Below, piece after piece: positions 7,369 through 16,635 of a stretch of DNA of 64,000 nt. Numbering within the stretch: position 1 is the stretch's first letter; each line of letters starts with the position of its first letter. Under the pieces are notes generated by a model. It worked only from the letters and a program-made list of their open reading frames with translations, ran no database searches and had not been told where the DNA came from. Source of the DNA: Solirubrobacteraceae bacterium (GTDB lineage: Bacteria; Actinomycetota; Thermoleophilia; Solirubrobacterales; Solirubrobacteraceae); the NCBI GenBank assembly GCA_023230855.1, contig JALNWQ010000001.1:62001-126000 (forward strand), read 5' to 3'. The translations under genes and the position numbers were made by a program.

Positions 7369-8223
7369 TCAACCGGGAAGCAGCCGGCGCTCCCATCCGC
7401 GCAACGCCAGCGCGAGGAGCGAGATGACGGTCACCGCGGCGACCCACACCGCGACCGCGCGGCCGACGGGCCAGTCGAGGCTCACCGCCATCGCGATCGC
7501 GTTGTTCGTCGCGTGGATGAGGATCGGGACGTAGAGCGACCCGGTCAGCTGGTAGGTGATGCAGAGCACCGCGCCGAACAGCGCGAGGATCGGGATGAAG
7601 ATCGGGTCGGTCGCGCCGTGCAGCACCCCGAAGAGCACGCCGTTGAGGACCGCGGCGAGGGCGATCGCGGTCCCCCGCGGGACGAACCGCCCGAACCCCT
7701 CCCGCAGACCGGGGTAGACGACCCCGCGCAGGAAGAACTCCTCGCCGATCGGGGCGAGGATCGACGTGCACAGCCCCAGGACCACCCCGGCGAGGACCGT
7801 CTCGGCGGCGCCGAGCTTCACCGGCACGTCGTCCTGGGTGTCGCCGATGTCGATCGCCCACCCCACGAGCTGCGCCAGCAACGCGAACGCGACGTACCCG
7901 CCGACGATGACGCCGAGCGCCCGCCACCGCCGCTGCGGGACGTGGAGGCCCAGGCCGCCCGGCGTGAGCGACGTGCCCATCGCGCGGAGCACGAAGATCG
8001 GCACGGCGACGAACACGACGGCCGTCAGCAGCAGGCTGATCGCGTTGCCGGCGACCTTCGCCGTCGCGTCGTCGTCGCCGATCGCGATCGCGGGGATCGC
8101 GGTGAACGTCCACGCCCCCAACGTCGCGACGACGACGAGCAGCACGGCGAGGAACCCCCACCGGTCACGCGGGCGATCGGGCGGGGGCGCCTGCTCGGTG
8201 GTTCCCCGCCGCGGCTCGCTCAC
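7369..8223 (-). CDS. CPBP-family intramembrane glutamic metalloprotease
   Basis: A 284-residue polytopic membrane protein with about eight hydrophobic segments. The three motifs of the CPBP (Abi/Rce1) family are intact: EExxxR (APIGEEFFLRGVVYPGL, about residues 158-175), FxxxH (LFGVLHG, about 198-204) and HxxxN (IHATNNAIA, about 237-245). These predict an active protease inside the membrane, as in Rce1 or bacteriocin self-immunity proteins. The GTG at 8223 follows a TACCGT box (8236-8231) by 7 nt and is therefore preferred. Its substrate cannot be inferred from the neighbours. Confidence 0.85.
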   Translation of the reverse strand: MSEPRRGTTEQAPPPDRPRDRWGFLAVLLVVVATLGAWTFTAIPAIAIGDDDATAKVAGNAISLLLTAVVFVAVPIFVLRAMGTSLTPGGLGLHVPQRRWRALGVIVGGYVAFALLAQLVGWAIDIGDTQDDVPVKLGAAETVLAGVVLGLCTSILAPIGEEFFLRGVVYPGLREGFGRFVPRGTAIALAAVLNGVLFGVLHGATDPIFIPILALFGAVLCITYQLTGSLYVPILIHATNNAIAMAVSLDWPVGRAVAVWVAAVTVISLLALALRGWERRLLPG

Positions 8224-8268
8224 CGCCGCAACGGTAGCGGGACCCCCGGGGCGCCGCCCGGCCGGCGG

Positions 8269-9618
8269 TCAGGCCACGAACACCCAGCAGGCGGTCAGCC
8301 CGGCGGTCCCCGCCAACAGGACGAGGCCGGTCGCGAGCAGCGCCGGCGCACGCCACCGTGGTCCCCGCAGCGCCCACCAGCCCGCCCAGATCGCGAGCGG
8401 GAAGAGCACCGCGAGGAACCGCGGCAGCGACATCAGCGGATGCCCGTCCCCGACCACCGGGGTCGTCAACGGCAGCAGGATCGACCCGGCCGCGTAGGCG
8501 CCGTAGGCGAGCGGCAGCCGGCGGACCGCGCCGAGCAGCGCGACGACGCCGACCACCAGGGAGAGCAGGAGGACGACGTCCTGCCACGCGACCCGTGCGG
8601 GCAGGTGCGCCCCCACGCCCAGGATCGACCAGGCGCCGTCCGTCGCCGCCCGGATCCCCAGCCACGCGCCCTCCCACGGGCCGACGGTCTCGCGGCCCCA
8701 CTCCTGCTGCATGAGGAAGCTCGTGTTCCACGGGTGCCCGGCGACGACGAGCGCGACGACGAACGCGACGAGCCCGAGCGGCACGAGCGCGGCCCCCACC
8801 GCCACCGACGGCAGCTCCGGTCGGGTGCGGGAGGGATCGGCCCGCCAGGCCTCCCACGCGCCGACGAGGATCGGCACGACGAGGATGATCCCCGCGCTGC
8901 GCGTGGCCGCGGCCAGCGCGGCGAGGGCGCCCGCCACCACCCAGCGACGGTCGCGGACGGCGAGCAGGCACCCGGCGGACAGCAGGAGGAACAGGCCCTC
9001 GGTGTAGACCGCGGTGAGCCACAACGACCCGGGGAACGCCAGGAGCGCCCACACCGACGCCGCCGCGGCACGGTGCCCGAGCTCGCGCTCCGCCAGCCGG
9101 TGGACGAGCATCGCCCCGACGAACCCGCAAGCGCCGGACAGGACGAGCCCACCGAGCAGCAGGGCCTCCTGAAGCGGGACGCCGAGCAGGGCCGGCGGCG
9201 ACGCGACCGCGCGGACGAGCAGCGGGAACAGCGGGAAGAACGCGGTCCGCTCGACGTCGGTCAGGGGGTAGAGCACCTCGGCGACGTCGAGGAGCCACAC
9301 GGTGTCCCATCGCGCGAACGGGCCGATCAGCGTGTCGACGAGCCCGCCCAGGCCGACGGTGAGGTCGCGCGGGTCGTACACCGCGACGTCGGTGTCGAAC
9401 TCCCACAGCGCGACCGCGACCGATCCGGCGAGGACGATGACGAGCCGCGTGATGACGAACGCGGGCAGCACGACCCGGGCGGTGTCGGCCCACGACAGCG
9501 GCTCGCCCCCGCCCGCGCGCCCGTCGGGCGCGCCCTGCACGCCGACCGGGTCGGACGCCACGGGCCGCGGCGGAGCGACCCCCGGGGCGGTGGGCGTCGT
9601 GGGCGGGGGAGACGGCAC
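8269..9618 (-). CDS. PIG-V-like integral membrane mannosyltransferase
   Basis: About 449 residues with a Pro-rich cytoplasmic head and roughly ten membrane segments. FARWDTVWLLDVAEVLYPL followed by FFPLFPLLVR and AFPGSLWLTAVYTEGLF match the conserved luminal loop and helix of PIG-V/GT76-like mannosyltransferases, which use polyprenyl-phosphate mannose in the membrane. In actinobacteria these proteins extend lipoglycans or mannosylate proteins. The open frame reaches 9885, but that would overlap the promoter and start of the divergent PBP gene, so I take GTG 9618 (GTG 9540 is also possible). The start is uncertain; the family is fairly sure. Confidence 0.78.
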   Translation of the reverse strand: MPSPPPTTPTAPGVAPPRPVASDPVGVQGAPDGRAGGGEPLSWADTARVVLPAFVITRLVIVLAGSVAVALWEFDTDVAVYDPRDLTVGLGGLVDTLIGPFARWDTVWLLDVAEVLYPLTDVERTAFFPLFPLLVRAVASPPALLGVPLQEALLLGGLVLSGACGFVGAMLVHRLAERELGHRAAAASVWALLAFPGSLWLTAVYTEGLFLLLSAGCLLAVRDRRWVVAGALAALAAATRSAGIILVVPILVGAWEAWRADPSRTRPELPSVAVGAALVPLGLVAFVVALVVAGHPWNTSFLMQQEWGRETVGPWEGAWLGIRAATDGAWSILGVGAHLPARVAWQDVVLLLSLVVGVVALLGAVRRLPLAYGAYAAGSILLPLTTPVVGDGHPLMSLPRFLAVLFPLAIWAGWWALRGPRWRAPALLATGLVLLAGTAGLTACWVFVA

Positions 9619-9803
9619 GGAGAGGGGACGGAGGCGGTCGACGACGGATCGACCGGCAGACGACGGAGGACGACCGCCCGTCCCGATCGTGACGTACGAC
9701 GACCGTCCCCGCGACCCCGGTGCGGGGGATCCGCGCCGCCCGCGCTCCCCGCGGCGCCGCCGCAATCCGGCCGCCACCGGGAGGAGTCCGGGTCGATGCG
9801 CTG

Positions 9804-9809
9804 TACTCT
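9804..9809 (+). promoter_or_regulatory. Candidate -10 box of the PBP gene
   Basis: TACTCT at 9804-9809 fits the TAnnnT pattern seen before other genes. It would start an mRNA near 9817 with a leader of about 67 nt before the PBP ATG at 9884. No clear -35 element is visible. Confidence 0.35.
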
Positions 9810-9883
9810 GGAGGGGATCCGGCCCCCGCCGGACGCCGGACGTCGGCGGTCCGCGGGCGTGGCCCCGGAGGATCGCCCAGGCC

Positions 9884-11923
9884 ATGTCTCACGCATCTCG
9901 CAAGCGCCGGAGTCGGCGTGCCAAGGGCGGCGCCGCACGGGTCCTCATCGTGCTCGTCGTGACCGTCGTCGTGGGGATGGCGATCGCCGGCGTCGCCGCG
10001 TACGGCGTGATCGTCGACATCGCCGACGACGTCGACCTGGACCGGCTCACCCCCAAGCAGCTCGGCGAGCCCTCCGTCGTCTACGCCAAGGACGGCACCC
10101 GCCTGGGGTTCATCCACGGCGACATCCTGCGCCAGCCGGTGTCGAGCAAGGAGATGTCGCAGAGCATCCGCGACGCGACGGTCGCCGTGGAGGACCGCCG
10201 CTTCTACCAGCACAGCGGCGTCGACCTGGAGGGCATCTTCCGCGCCGCGCTGCGCAACTTCACGACCGGCGAGACGAAGGAGGGCGCGTCCACGCTGGAG
10301 ATGCAGCTCATCCGCAACCTCTACACCGGCGACAGCGACGACAGCTACAAGCGCAAGATCCGCGAGGCGAAGCTCGCCGACCAGCTGAAGGAGACGCACC
10401 CGGGCCGCGAGGGCAAGCGCTGGGTGCTCACGACGTACCTCAACAGCGTCCCGTACGGCAACGCCCGCAACGGCCTGGAGATCATCGGCGTGCAGGCCGC
10501 CGCCCGGGTGTACTTCGACACCACCGCCGAGAAGCTCAAGCTCCACGAGGCGGCGATGATCGCCGGGTTGCCCCAGGCGCCGACGGAGTACAACCCGTAC
10601 CTCAGCCCCGAGCGCGCGCTCGCCCGGCGCAACGACGTGCTGCGCCGGATGGCCGAGCAGGGGTACATCTCGCCGTCGCAGGCGACGGCCGCGCAGTCGC
10701 GGTCGCTCGGCCTCAAGGAGTCCGAGTACTACACCCGCCGCCGCGAGCAGCACTTCCTCGACTTCATCCGCAAGGAGCTCACCGACATCTACGGGTCCCG
10801 GCGCGTCCGCCAGGGTGGCCTGCGGGTGCACACGACGATCGACCTCAAGCGCCAGCAGCAGGCGCGGGCGGCCCTGGCCAAGAACTACGTCAACGGTGGT
10901 CCGGCCGGGGCGCTCGTCGCGATGAACCCGCGCACCGGCGACATCACGACGATGGCGTCGACGGTCCCGTACGGGGAATCCAAGTTCAACCTGCCCGCGC
11001 AGGGCAAGCGCCAGCCCGGATCGACGTTCAAGATCATGGTGCTCATGGCGGCGCTGCGCGAGGGGATCGACCCCGACCGCACGTCGTACGTGTCGCGCAG
11101 CGGCCAGACCCTGCTACCCGGCTGGGCCCCCAAGACCTACAGCGGCAGCAGCGGCGGATCGATGAACCTCGTCCGCGCGACGCTCGCGTCCGACAACTCG
11201 GTGTACGCGCAGCTGGACCTCGACGTCGGCCCGGCCAAGGTCACGAAGGCCGCGCGCGACATGGGGATCACCTCGAAGCTCCTGAGCGTCGGCGCCGAGG
11301 GCCTCGGCGGCCTGACCGACGGCGTCACCCCGCTCGAGATGGCTCGCGCCTACTCCACGATCGCCAACGGCGGCCGCAAGATGCGCGTCCGCTCGATCAC
11401 GAAGGTCGAGTTCCCCGACGGCCGGGTCCGCCACCCGCAGAAGATCAAGGGCACCCGCACGTTCGACGCCGGGGTCGCCAGCAAGGTCACCGAGATCCTC
11501 GAGAAGAACGTCCAGGGCGGCACCGGGCGCGCCGCGTCGCTCGGCAGCTGCCGAGCCGCCGGCAAGACCGGCACCACCGACGGCGAGGCCGACGCGTGGT
11601 TCGCCGGGTTCACCCGCGGCATGGTCACGATCTCGTGGATCGGCTATCCGACGTCGCGACAGGCGACCGGCGAGCAGGGCGGCGGGCGGCCCGCCCGGAC
11701 GTGGGGCGACTTCATGCGCGTCGCCAAGGGCGACAGCTGCGGGGACTTCCCCAAGGCGCCGTTCGTCGGCACCGTCGGCACCGGCCGCTACGCGTCCGGT
11801 GGCGGTGGGGGTGGAGGCGCCGACGACGGCTACGACGCGGATGGGACGGACGACGACGGATTCGGCGGCGACCGGTACCCGCCGTCCGACTACGAGTCCG
11901 CGCCGCAGAACCCGCCGGAGTAG
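9884..11923 (+). CDS. Class A penicillin-binding protein (glycosyltransferase + transpeptidase)
   Basis: A 679-residue bifunctional peptidoglycan synthase. A short basic cytoplasmic tail and one membrane helix (about residues 21-45) precede the GT51 domain with EDRRFYQHSG (catalytic Glu near 102) and KEGASTLEMQLIRNLY. The transpeptidase domain has GSTFK (Ser near 379), SDN (near 435) and KTGTT (near 560). The tail is Gly/Asp/Pro-rich. The ATG at 9884 starts the basic tail; the longer open frame upstream is promoter sequence. infA follows 45 nt downstream but has its own promoter box. Confidence 0.93.
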   Translation: MSHASRKRRSRRAKGGAARVLIVLVVTVVVGMAIAGVAAYGVIVDIADDVDLDRLTPKQLGEPSVVYAKDGTRLGFIHGDILRQPVSSKEMSQSIRDATVAVEDRRFYQHSGVDLEGIFRAALRNFTTGETKEGASTLEMQLIRNLYTGDSDDSYKRKIREAKLADQLKETHPGREGKRWVLTTYLNSVPYGNARNGLEIIGVQAAARVYFDTTAEKLKLHEAAMIAGLPQAPTEYNPYLSPERALARRNDVLRRMAEQGYISPSQATAAQSRSLGLKESEYYTRRREQHFLDFIRKELTDIYGSRRVRQGGLRVHTTIDLKRQQQARAALAKNYVNGGPAGALVAMNPRTGDITTMASTVPYGESKFNLPAQGKRQPGSTFKIMVLMAALREGIDPDRTSYVSRSGQTLLPGWAPKTYSGSSGGSMNLVRATLASDNSVYAQLDLDVGPAKVTKAARDMGITSKLLSVGAEGLGGLTDGVTPLEMARAYSTIANGGRKMRVRSITKVEFPDGRVRHPQKIKGTRTFDAGVASKVTEILEKNVQGGTGRAASLGSCRAAGKTGTTDGEADAWFAGFTRGMVTISWIGYPTSRQATGEQGGGRPARTWGDFMRVAKGDSCGDFPKAPFVGTVGTGRYASGGGGGGGADDGYDADGTDDDGFGGDRYPPSDYESAPQNPPE

Positions 11924-11968
11924 GTCCCGCCCGTCGTCGGCAGGGGCGACGCGGTACCGTTGGGCGTC

Positions 11969-12187
11969 ATGGCGAAAGAGGACAAGGTCGAGTTCGAGGG
12001 CGAGGTCGTCGAGGCGCTGCCCAACGCCATGTTCAAGGTGAAGCTCGACAACGGGCACGAGGTGCTCGGTCACGTGGCCGGCAAGATGCGCCGCTTCCGC
12101 ATCCGGATCCTGCCCGGCGATCGGGTCCGCGTCGAGGTGTCCCCGTACGACCTGAGCCGCGCCCGCATCGTCTACCGGCACCGGTAG
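11969..12187 (+). CDS. infA: Translation initiation factor IF-1
   Basis: A 72-residue S1-fold protein, the usual IF-1 length. It begins AKEDKVEFEGEVVEALPNAM, continues through KVKLDNGHEVLGHVAGKMR and ends GDRVRVEVSPYDLSRARIVY. It binds the 30S A site during initiation. The ATG at 11969 lies 8 nt after TACCGT (11955-11960), so a leaderless mRNA is predicted. A TTG nine bases upstream would add three residues and is less likely. Unlike in many bacteria it is not next to secY/adk or rpmJ here; it sits between a PBP gene and thiL. Confidence 0.95.
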   Translation: MAKEDKVEFEGEVVEALPNAMFKVKLDNGHEVLGHVAGKMRRFRIRILPGDRVRVEVSPYDLSRARIVYRHR

Positions 12188-12218
12188 GCCGCGCCGCGGC
12201 GCCCCCCCCGGACCGCCC

Positions 12219-13217
12219 GTGACGACGCCGGCCGGTCCCCCCTCGCGCGGCGAGCGCGCGCTCATCGCGACGTTCACCGCCGGTCTCCGTCCCCGCGACG
12301 ACCGCTTGGTCATCGGGCCCGGGGACGATGCCGCCGTCGTGCGGCCCGCCGGCGCGCTGGCGGTGACGAGCACCGACACGACCGTCCTCGGCGTCCACCT
12401 GCCCGACGACGATCCGCGGGTCACGCCGGACGTCGTCGCGCACCGGGCGCTCGCGACCGCCGCGTCCGACCTGGCCGCGATGGGCCTGGGCGGCGGCGAG
12501 GCGTACGTCGCGCTCACCGTCCCGCCGGCCTGGACCGACGACGAGGTGCTCGCCTTCGTCGCGGCGACCGAGCGGTGCGCGGCCGGCTGGGCGATGACGA
12601 TCGCCGGCGGCGACGTCACCTCCGGGCCGACGCTCGTCGTCACCGTCACCGTCACCGGCTGGGCCTGCGACGCCGGGTCGCTCCTGCGCCGCGACCGGGC
12701 CCGGCCGGGGGACCGGGTCGGCGTCACCGGGCCGCTCGGCGCCGCCGCCGCGGGCCTCGAGGTGGTGCGGGGCTCCACGTCCGGCGACCCGGCGACCGAC
12801 GCGGCGCTCGTCGACCGCTACCTGCGCCCCCGGCCCCGCCTCGACGTCGCGCCCGGCCTCGTCGCCGCCGGGGCCCGCACCGGCATCGACCTGTCGGACG
12901 GGGCGGCGGTCGACGCCGCGCACGTCGGCCGGGCGTCGGGCGTCGTGCTGCGGGTCGACGCGGCCGAGCTGCCCCGCGCGGCGGGCGTCGACGCCGTCGC
13001 GGTGGCGATCGACGTGGCGCCCGCCCGGATCGCGGCCGCCGGGGGCGAGGACTACGAGCTCCTCGTCACCGCGCCGCCGCCGGTCGCGGGGCGGCTCGCC
13101 GACGTCCACTGGGTCGGGACGGTCGAGGAGGCCGACGGCCGCGAGCCAGGCCTCGAGCTCGTGCACCGCGGAGCGCGCGTCGACTGGTCCGGCTACGAGC
13201 ATCGCGGCGGCTCCTGA
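12219..13217 (+). CDS. thiL: Thiamine-monophosphate kinase
   Basis: A 332-residue enzyme that phosphorylates thiamine monophosphate to the diphosphate cofactor. The N-terminal GPGDDAAVV motif (about residues 33-41), TSTDTTVLGVHL (about 50-61), the Asp-containing ASDLAAMG (about 86-93) and AGGDVTSGP (about 129-137) are the metal- and ATP-binding segments of ThiL. ISLSDGA-type (IDLSDGAAVDAAH) and GGEDYELLV motifs follow. It starts 31 nt after infA, probably in one transcript, and converges with the sortase gene, with only 18 nt between stops. Confidence 0.92.
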   Translation: MTTPAGPPSRGERALIATFTAGLRPRDDRLVIGPGDDAAVVRPAGALAVTSTDTTVLGVHLPDDDPRVTPDVVAHRALATAASDLAAMGLGGGEAYVALTVPPAWTDDEVLAFVAATERCAAGWAMTIAGGDVTSGPTLVVTVTVTGWACDAGSLLRRDRARPGDRVGVTGPLGAAAAGLEVVRGSTSGDPATDAALVDRYLRPRPRLDVAPGLVAAGARTGIDLSDGAAVDAAHVGRASGVVLRVDAAELPRAAGVDAVAVAIDVAPARIAAAGGEDYELLVTAPPPVAGRLADVHWVGTVEEADGREPGLELVHRGARVDWSGYEHRGGS

Positions 13218-13235
13218 CGACGGCGGCGGGCGCGG

Positions 13236-14012
13236 TCAGCCGGACGCCGCGCCGTCGGCCCGCAGCGTCGCGCGCTCCAGCCGCGCGAACACGATGATGC
13301 GACGGGCGGCGCTGAACGGCGGGTCGCACGCCGACAGCACGAGTTGGTCGTAGGCCCGACGGCGCAGCACCCAGACCGCGCTCGGCTCGACGCTGCGCAG
13401 GTGCGTCACCCGGTAGGTGAACCGGCCGTAGGGCATGTCGACATGGATCGCGTCGTCGGCCCGCAACCGGTCGATCCGCCGGAACGGCGCGCCGTACGTC
13501 GTGCGGTGCCCCGCGATCGCGGCGGTGCCCGGGGCTCCCGGCAACGGCTGCGACGGATAGAACCCGGGGCCGCGTCGCAGGTCGCCGGCGTCGGTGCCCC
13601 AGACCACGACGTCGCTCGCGCCGATCCGGGGGATCCGCAGCCGCGCGGTCGCGTCGCCGTGGCCCTGCTCGCGCTTGAGCCGTCGGGCGAGGAACGCCAG
13701 CCGCTCCGGATCGTCGCCCAGCGACGCCAGCACCCGCCGCTGCAGCGCCGACCCGTCGGGGCCCGGCAGGCGCTCCAGCTCGTCCTCGAGCCCGCCCTGA
13801 CGCAGCAGCGCGATGACGCCGGTGACCGGCTCCTGCCAGACGACGGTCAGGCCGACGTCGGCCAGGACGAGCGCCCCCGACAGCAGCAGCACCGTCGACG
13901 CCCGCCGCAGCGCCCGCCGGGCGAGGCCGACGTCGTCACGCCGCGGGGGCGGCGGATCGTGCCGCGTCCGTCGCGGCACGGCCTCGCCCCGACGCCACGA
14001 CGGTCGCCTCAT
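13236..14012 (-). CDS. Sortase (probably class E)
   Basis: A 258-residue membrane-anchored cysteine transpeptidase with one N-terminal membrane helix (about residues 38-58). Catalytic residues are visible as His in IAGHRTTYG (near 169), Cys in LVLSACDPPF (near 226; the usual TLxTC is LSAC) and Arg in ARRIIVFARL (near 237). Class E sortases are the general housekeeping sortases of GC-rich actinobacteria. Its ATG overlaps the stop of the upstream M28-like gene (ATGA, 14009-14012), so the two are translationally coupled. No obvious LPxTG/LAxTG substrate is encoded in the window. Confidence 0.82.
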   Translation of the reverse strand: MRRPSWRRGEAVPRRTRHDPPPPRRDDVGLARRALRRASTVLLLSGALVLADVGLTVVWQEPVTGVIALLRQGGLEDELERLPGPDGSALQRRVLASLGDDPERLAFLARRLKREQGHGDATARLRIPRIGASDVVVWGTDAGDLRRGPGFYPSQPLPGAPGTAAIAGHRTTYGAPFRRIDRLRADDAIHVDMPYGRFTYRVTHLRSVEPSAVWVLRRRAYDQLVLSACDPPFSAARRIIVFARLERATLRADGAASG

Positions 14013-15769
14013 GCCGCCTCGCGGGGCCTGCGGGGTCGCGGCCGGTCCCGCCGGCGGCGCTCCGGGCGGGGGTCGGTGCGGTCGCGGTCACGGCCGGACG
14101 TCGCGCGTCGCCGCACCGGCACGAGCGTCATCGCCGTCGCGATGAACGCCCCCGCGAAGAGGCTCACGACGAGGATCCCGACCGGGCTCGTGTGGCCGCT
14201 CGCCGCGACGAGCACGAGCGACCACGGCACCTGCAGCACCGGGATCCCGAGGTCCGAGATCACCGTGATCCCCGCCGCGACGGGCAACGCGGCCCCCACG
14301 ACCGTGAGGAACGCCCGGTGCAGGGGCTGCAGCACCGGGAACGGCGCGATCGCCGCCGGCCACGCCACCGCCGCGGGCAGGACGAGCAGCGCGCCGACGG
14401 GGTTGAGGACGAGGAGCACGACGACGACGAGGAGCACCATCGCGAACACCGCGGTCGCGACCCCCGCCCGCGTGGGACGCGACCGGCCGGCCGCGTCACG
14501 GGTCAGCAGCGGCCGCGCCACGACGACGCCCGCGACGAGGATCGCCGTGAGCGCCACCACCGCCGCCCCCGCCCACGGCCCGGTCCGCACCGCGCTGCCG
14601 TCCAACGGCGCCGGGGTCGCGGGCCACACGAGGTCCAGGCGCCCGAGGAACAACGCGAGCATGCCCGCCAGCAACGGCCCGGCGGCGCACCCGGCCACCG
14701 ACGCGGCGCCGGCGGCGAGCGGGTGCCCGTCGCGGGCGAGCGTCAGGATGACCATGACGACGCCCCCGACGAGCGGCACGACGAGCGCGAGGACGAGCAG
14801 GCGGATCGCCCACCCGGGCAGGACGCTGTCGAGCACGACGATCCCGTCCTGCTGCGGCCCGAGCGCGTCCGGGGCGCCGTCGATCGCCCGCAGCGCCCGC
14901 AGCGTGCCACGGACGTAGGCGGTGAACGCCTCCTCGTCGACCCGCTCGTCGCCGTGCAGCGGCGTCGTGCCCCCGCCGGCGACCGTCACCGCCGGGACGT
15001 CGCGCTGGTTCAGGACCCCCTGCGCGCCGGTCGTCCCCGGCAGCGTGCGGTGGGTGAGCTGCGACCACGGCCCGTCGGTCGACACCGGAGCCAGGCGCTC
15101 CTCGCGCAGCGCGTGCTCGACGGTGCGCTGCAGGCGCAACGGGGCGGAGCGGCCGCCGTTCGCCCACGGCACCACCTCGGGCGGTCGACCCTCGGTCCCC
15201 GACAGGTCCCCCAGGACGATGACGGCGGCGGTCGTCGCGCCGGACCGGGACGCGAACCGCGCGGCGCCGGCGGTCCCCCCACCCGACGCGGCCGTCGTCG
15301 ACACGAACCGGATCGTGTGCGAGAACCTGCCCGCCCCGATCGCGCGGGCGACCGTGAGCAGGCCGGCGGTCGCCGACATCTCGCCGGCTGATCCGCGCTG
15401 CAGCGCGTCGCGGGACGCCATGAGCACGATCTCGTGCCCCGGCTGCCCGGGCACGGTCGCGATGACGTTGCGCAGGTGACGGTGCCCGTCCGGGGTGTCG
15501 GCGTCGAAGTCGTCGGTGGTGACGGTCGCCGACGGCAGGCGGGCGCGGAGCTCGGCCTCGACCCGGTCGGCGAGCGCCGCGTCCCCGACCGACCCGGGGC
15601 GACGGTCGGGGTGGCGCTCCACGAGGTCCCGCACGAGCGCCATGCCGCTCGGCGCGTCGATCGTGTCGGCGGCGAGGTCGGCGGTCAGCGGGGTCGGCGG
15701 CGTGCGCAGCGAGAAGGCCGCGATGAGCACCGCCAGCAGCAGCGCCCCGATGCCGACGCGAAGGGCCAC
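14009..15769 (-). CDS. M28-like membrane protein with degenerate zinc site
   Basis: A 586-residue protein with a first membrane helix (about residues 5-22), an exported M28-peptidase-like domain (about 40-300) and a C-terminal half with about eight membrane segments. The fold is recognisable from HLRNVIATVPGQPGHEIVLM and from HALREER and NQRDVPAVTV. However, the usual zinc-binding positions look replaced: the H-x-D strand reads MASRDA, the DD loop reads GSAGEMSATAG, and the EE motif reads TTAASGGG. It is probably a pseudopeptidase. The GTG at 15769 follows TACGCT (15783-15778) by 8 nt. It is coupled to the sortase. Confidence 0.65.
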   Translation of the reverse strand: MALRVGIGALLLAVLIAAFSLRTPPTPLTADLAADTIDAPSGMALVRDLVERHPDRRPGSVGDAALADRVEAELRARLPSATVTTDDFDADTPDGHRHLRNVIATVPGQPGHEIVLMASRDALQRGSAGEMSATAGLLTVARAIGAGRFSHTIRFVSTTAASGGGTAGAARFASRSGATTAAVIVLGDLSGTEGRPPEVVPWANGGRSAPLRLQRTVEHALREERLAPVSTDGPWSQLTHRTLPGTTGAQGVLNQRDVPAVTVAGGGTTPLHGDERVDEEAFTAYVRGTLRALRAIDGAPDALGPQQDGIVVLDSVLPGWAIRLLVLALVVPLVGGVVMVILTLARDGHPLAAGAASVAGCAAGPLLAGMLALFLGRLDLVWPATPAPLDGSAVRTGPWAGAAVVALTAILVAGVVVARPLLTRDAAGRSRPTRAGVATAVFAMVLLVVVVLLVLNPVGALLVLPAAVAWPAAIAPFPVLQPLHRAFLTVVGAALPVAAGITVISDLGIPVLQVPWSLVLVAASGHTSPVGILVVSLFAGAFIATAMTLVPVRRRATSGRDRDRTDPRPERRRRDRPRPRRPREAA

Positions 15770-15851
15770 GGACCCGCAGCGTAGCGGCGCCGTAGGCTGA
15801 GGACCGCCCCCGTCGGACGCACCGTCGACGCCGGTCCCCACCCGCCCTGCC

Positions 15852-16556
15852 ATGGCCGCCGCCCGCATCCTCGTCGTCGACGACGAGGAGTCGATCCGCA
15901 CGCTCATCGCCACGCCGCTGCGGCGCGACGGTCACCGGGTCGACCTGGCGACGACCGGCCCCGAGGCGCTGGAGCGGTTCGACGAGGTCCGGCCCGACCT
16001 CGTCGTGCTCGACGCGCGGCTGCCGGGGATGGACGGCCTGGAGGTCTGTCGCAGGCTCCGGTCGCGGTCGTCGGTGGCGATCATCATCGTGTCGGCGCGG
16101 GACGCGGAGCGTGACCGGGTGGACGGCCTGGACAGCGGTGCGGACGACTACGTCACCAAGCCGTTCTCGATCGCCGAGCTGCGCAGCCGGGTGCGGGCGC
16201 TGTTGCGTCGCGCGGCGCTGCCCGCGGTCGTGCCGGGAGCCGTCGAGCGGCTCACCGCGGACGGGCTCGTCGTCGATCCCGGTCGCCGTCGCGTCGAGGT
16301 CGACGGCGAGCCGGTCGAGCTGACCCACCTGGAGTTCGAGCTGCTCGCGACGCTCATGGGCGCGCCCGGTCGCGTGTTCACCCGCGACCAGCTCCTCGAC
16401 CGCGTGTGGGGCGGGTCGGCGTTCCGGGAGCGCCGGACCGTCGACGTGCACGTCCTGCACCTGCGCGAGAAGATCGAGCCCGACCCCCGGGCGCCCCGGT
16501 ACGTCGAGACCGTGCGCGGCCTCGGCTACCGGTTCGTCGACCCCGCCGACGGCTGA
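15852..16556 (+). CDS. OmpR/PhoB-family response regulator
   Basis: A 234-residue two-component regulator. The receiver domain has the acidic pocket VVDDEES (about residues 8-14), the phosphorylatable Asp in VVLDARLPGMDG (near 53), the conserved Ser in IIVSAR and Lys in YVTKPFS (near 104). The C-terminal winged helix ends DVHVLHLREKIEPD and VRGLGYRF. No histidine kinase gene is adjacent, so it is an orphan in this window. A TAGGCT box (15793-15798) about 50 nt upstream is the likely -10 element. It is divergent from the M28-like/sortase pair, which is a candidate target by position only. Confidence 0.9.
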   Translation: MAAARILVVDDEESIRTLIATPLRRDGHRVDLATTGPEALERFDEVRPDLVVLDARLPGMDGLEVCRRLRSRSSVAIIIVSARDAERDRVDGLDSGADDYVTKPFSIAELRSRVRALLRRAALPAVVPGAVERLTADGLVVDPGRRRVEVDGEPVELTHLEFELLATLMGAPGRVFTRDQLLDRVWGGSAFRERRTVDVHVLHLREKIEPDPRAPRYVETVRGLGYRFVDPADG

Positions 16557-16635
16557 TCCGGCCCGGTGGGGCCGTCCGGTGAACGGCCGCGCCCGGACCG
16601 CGACGCGAGCCGTCCCGGCCGGTACGCTCGGGGTC

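Noticed and set aside
9619..9885. N-terminal extension of the PIG-V-like gene
   Set aside because: It would run into the promoter and first codon of the divergent PBP gene, and its sequence is low-complexity.
6811..12222. Very long plus-strand open frame antisense to the L,D-transpeptidase, CPBP and mannosyltransferase genes
   Set aside because: It is a GC-rich shadow of genes on both strands, full of Arg/Pro/Asp repeats and without any family motif.
13218..13235. Terminator between thiL and the sortase gene
   Set aside because: Only 18 nt separate the two stops, and no stable stem was found in them.
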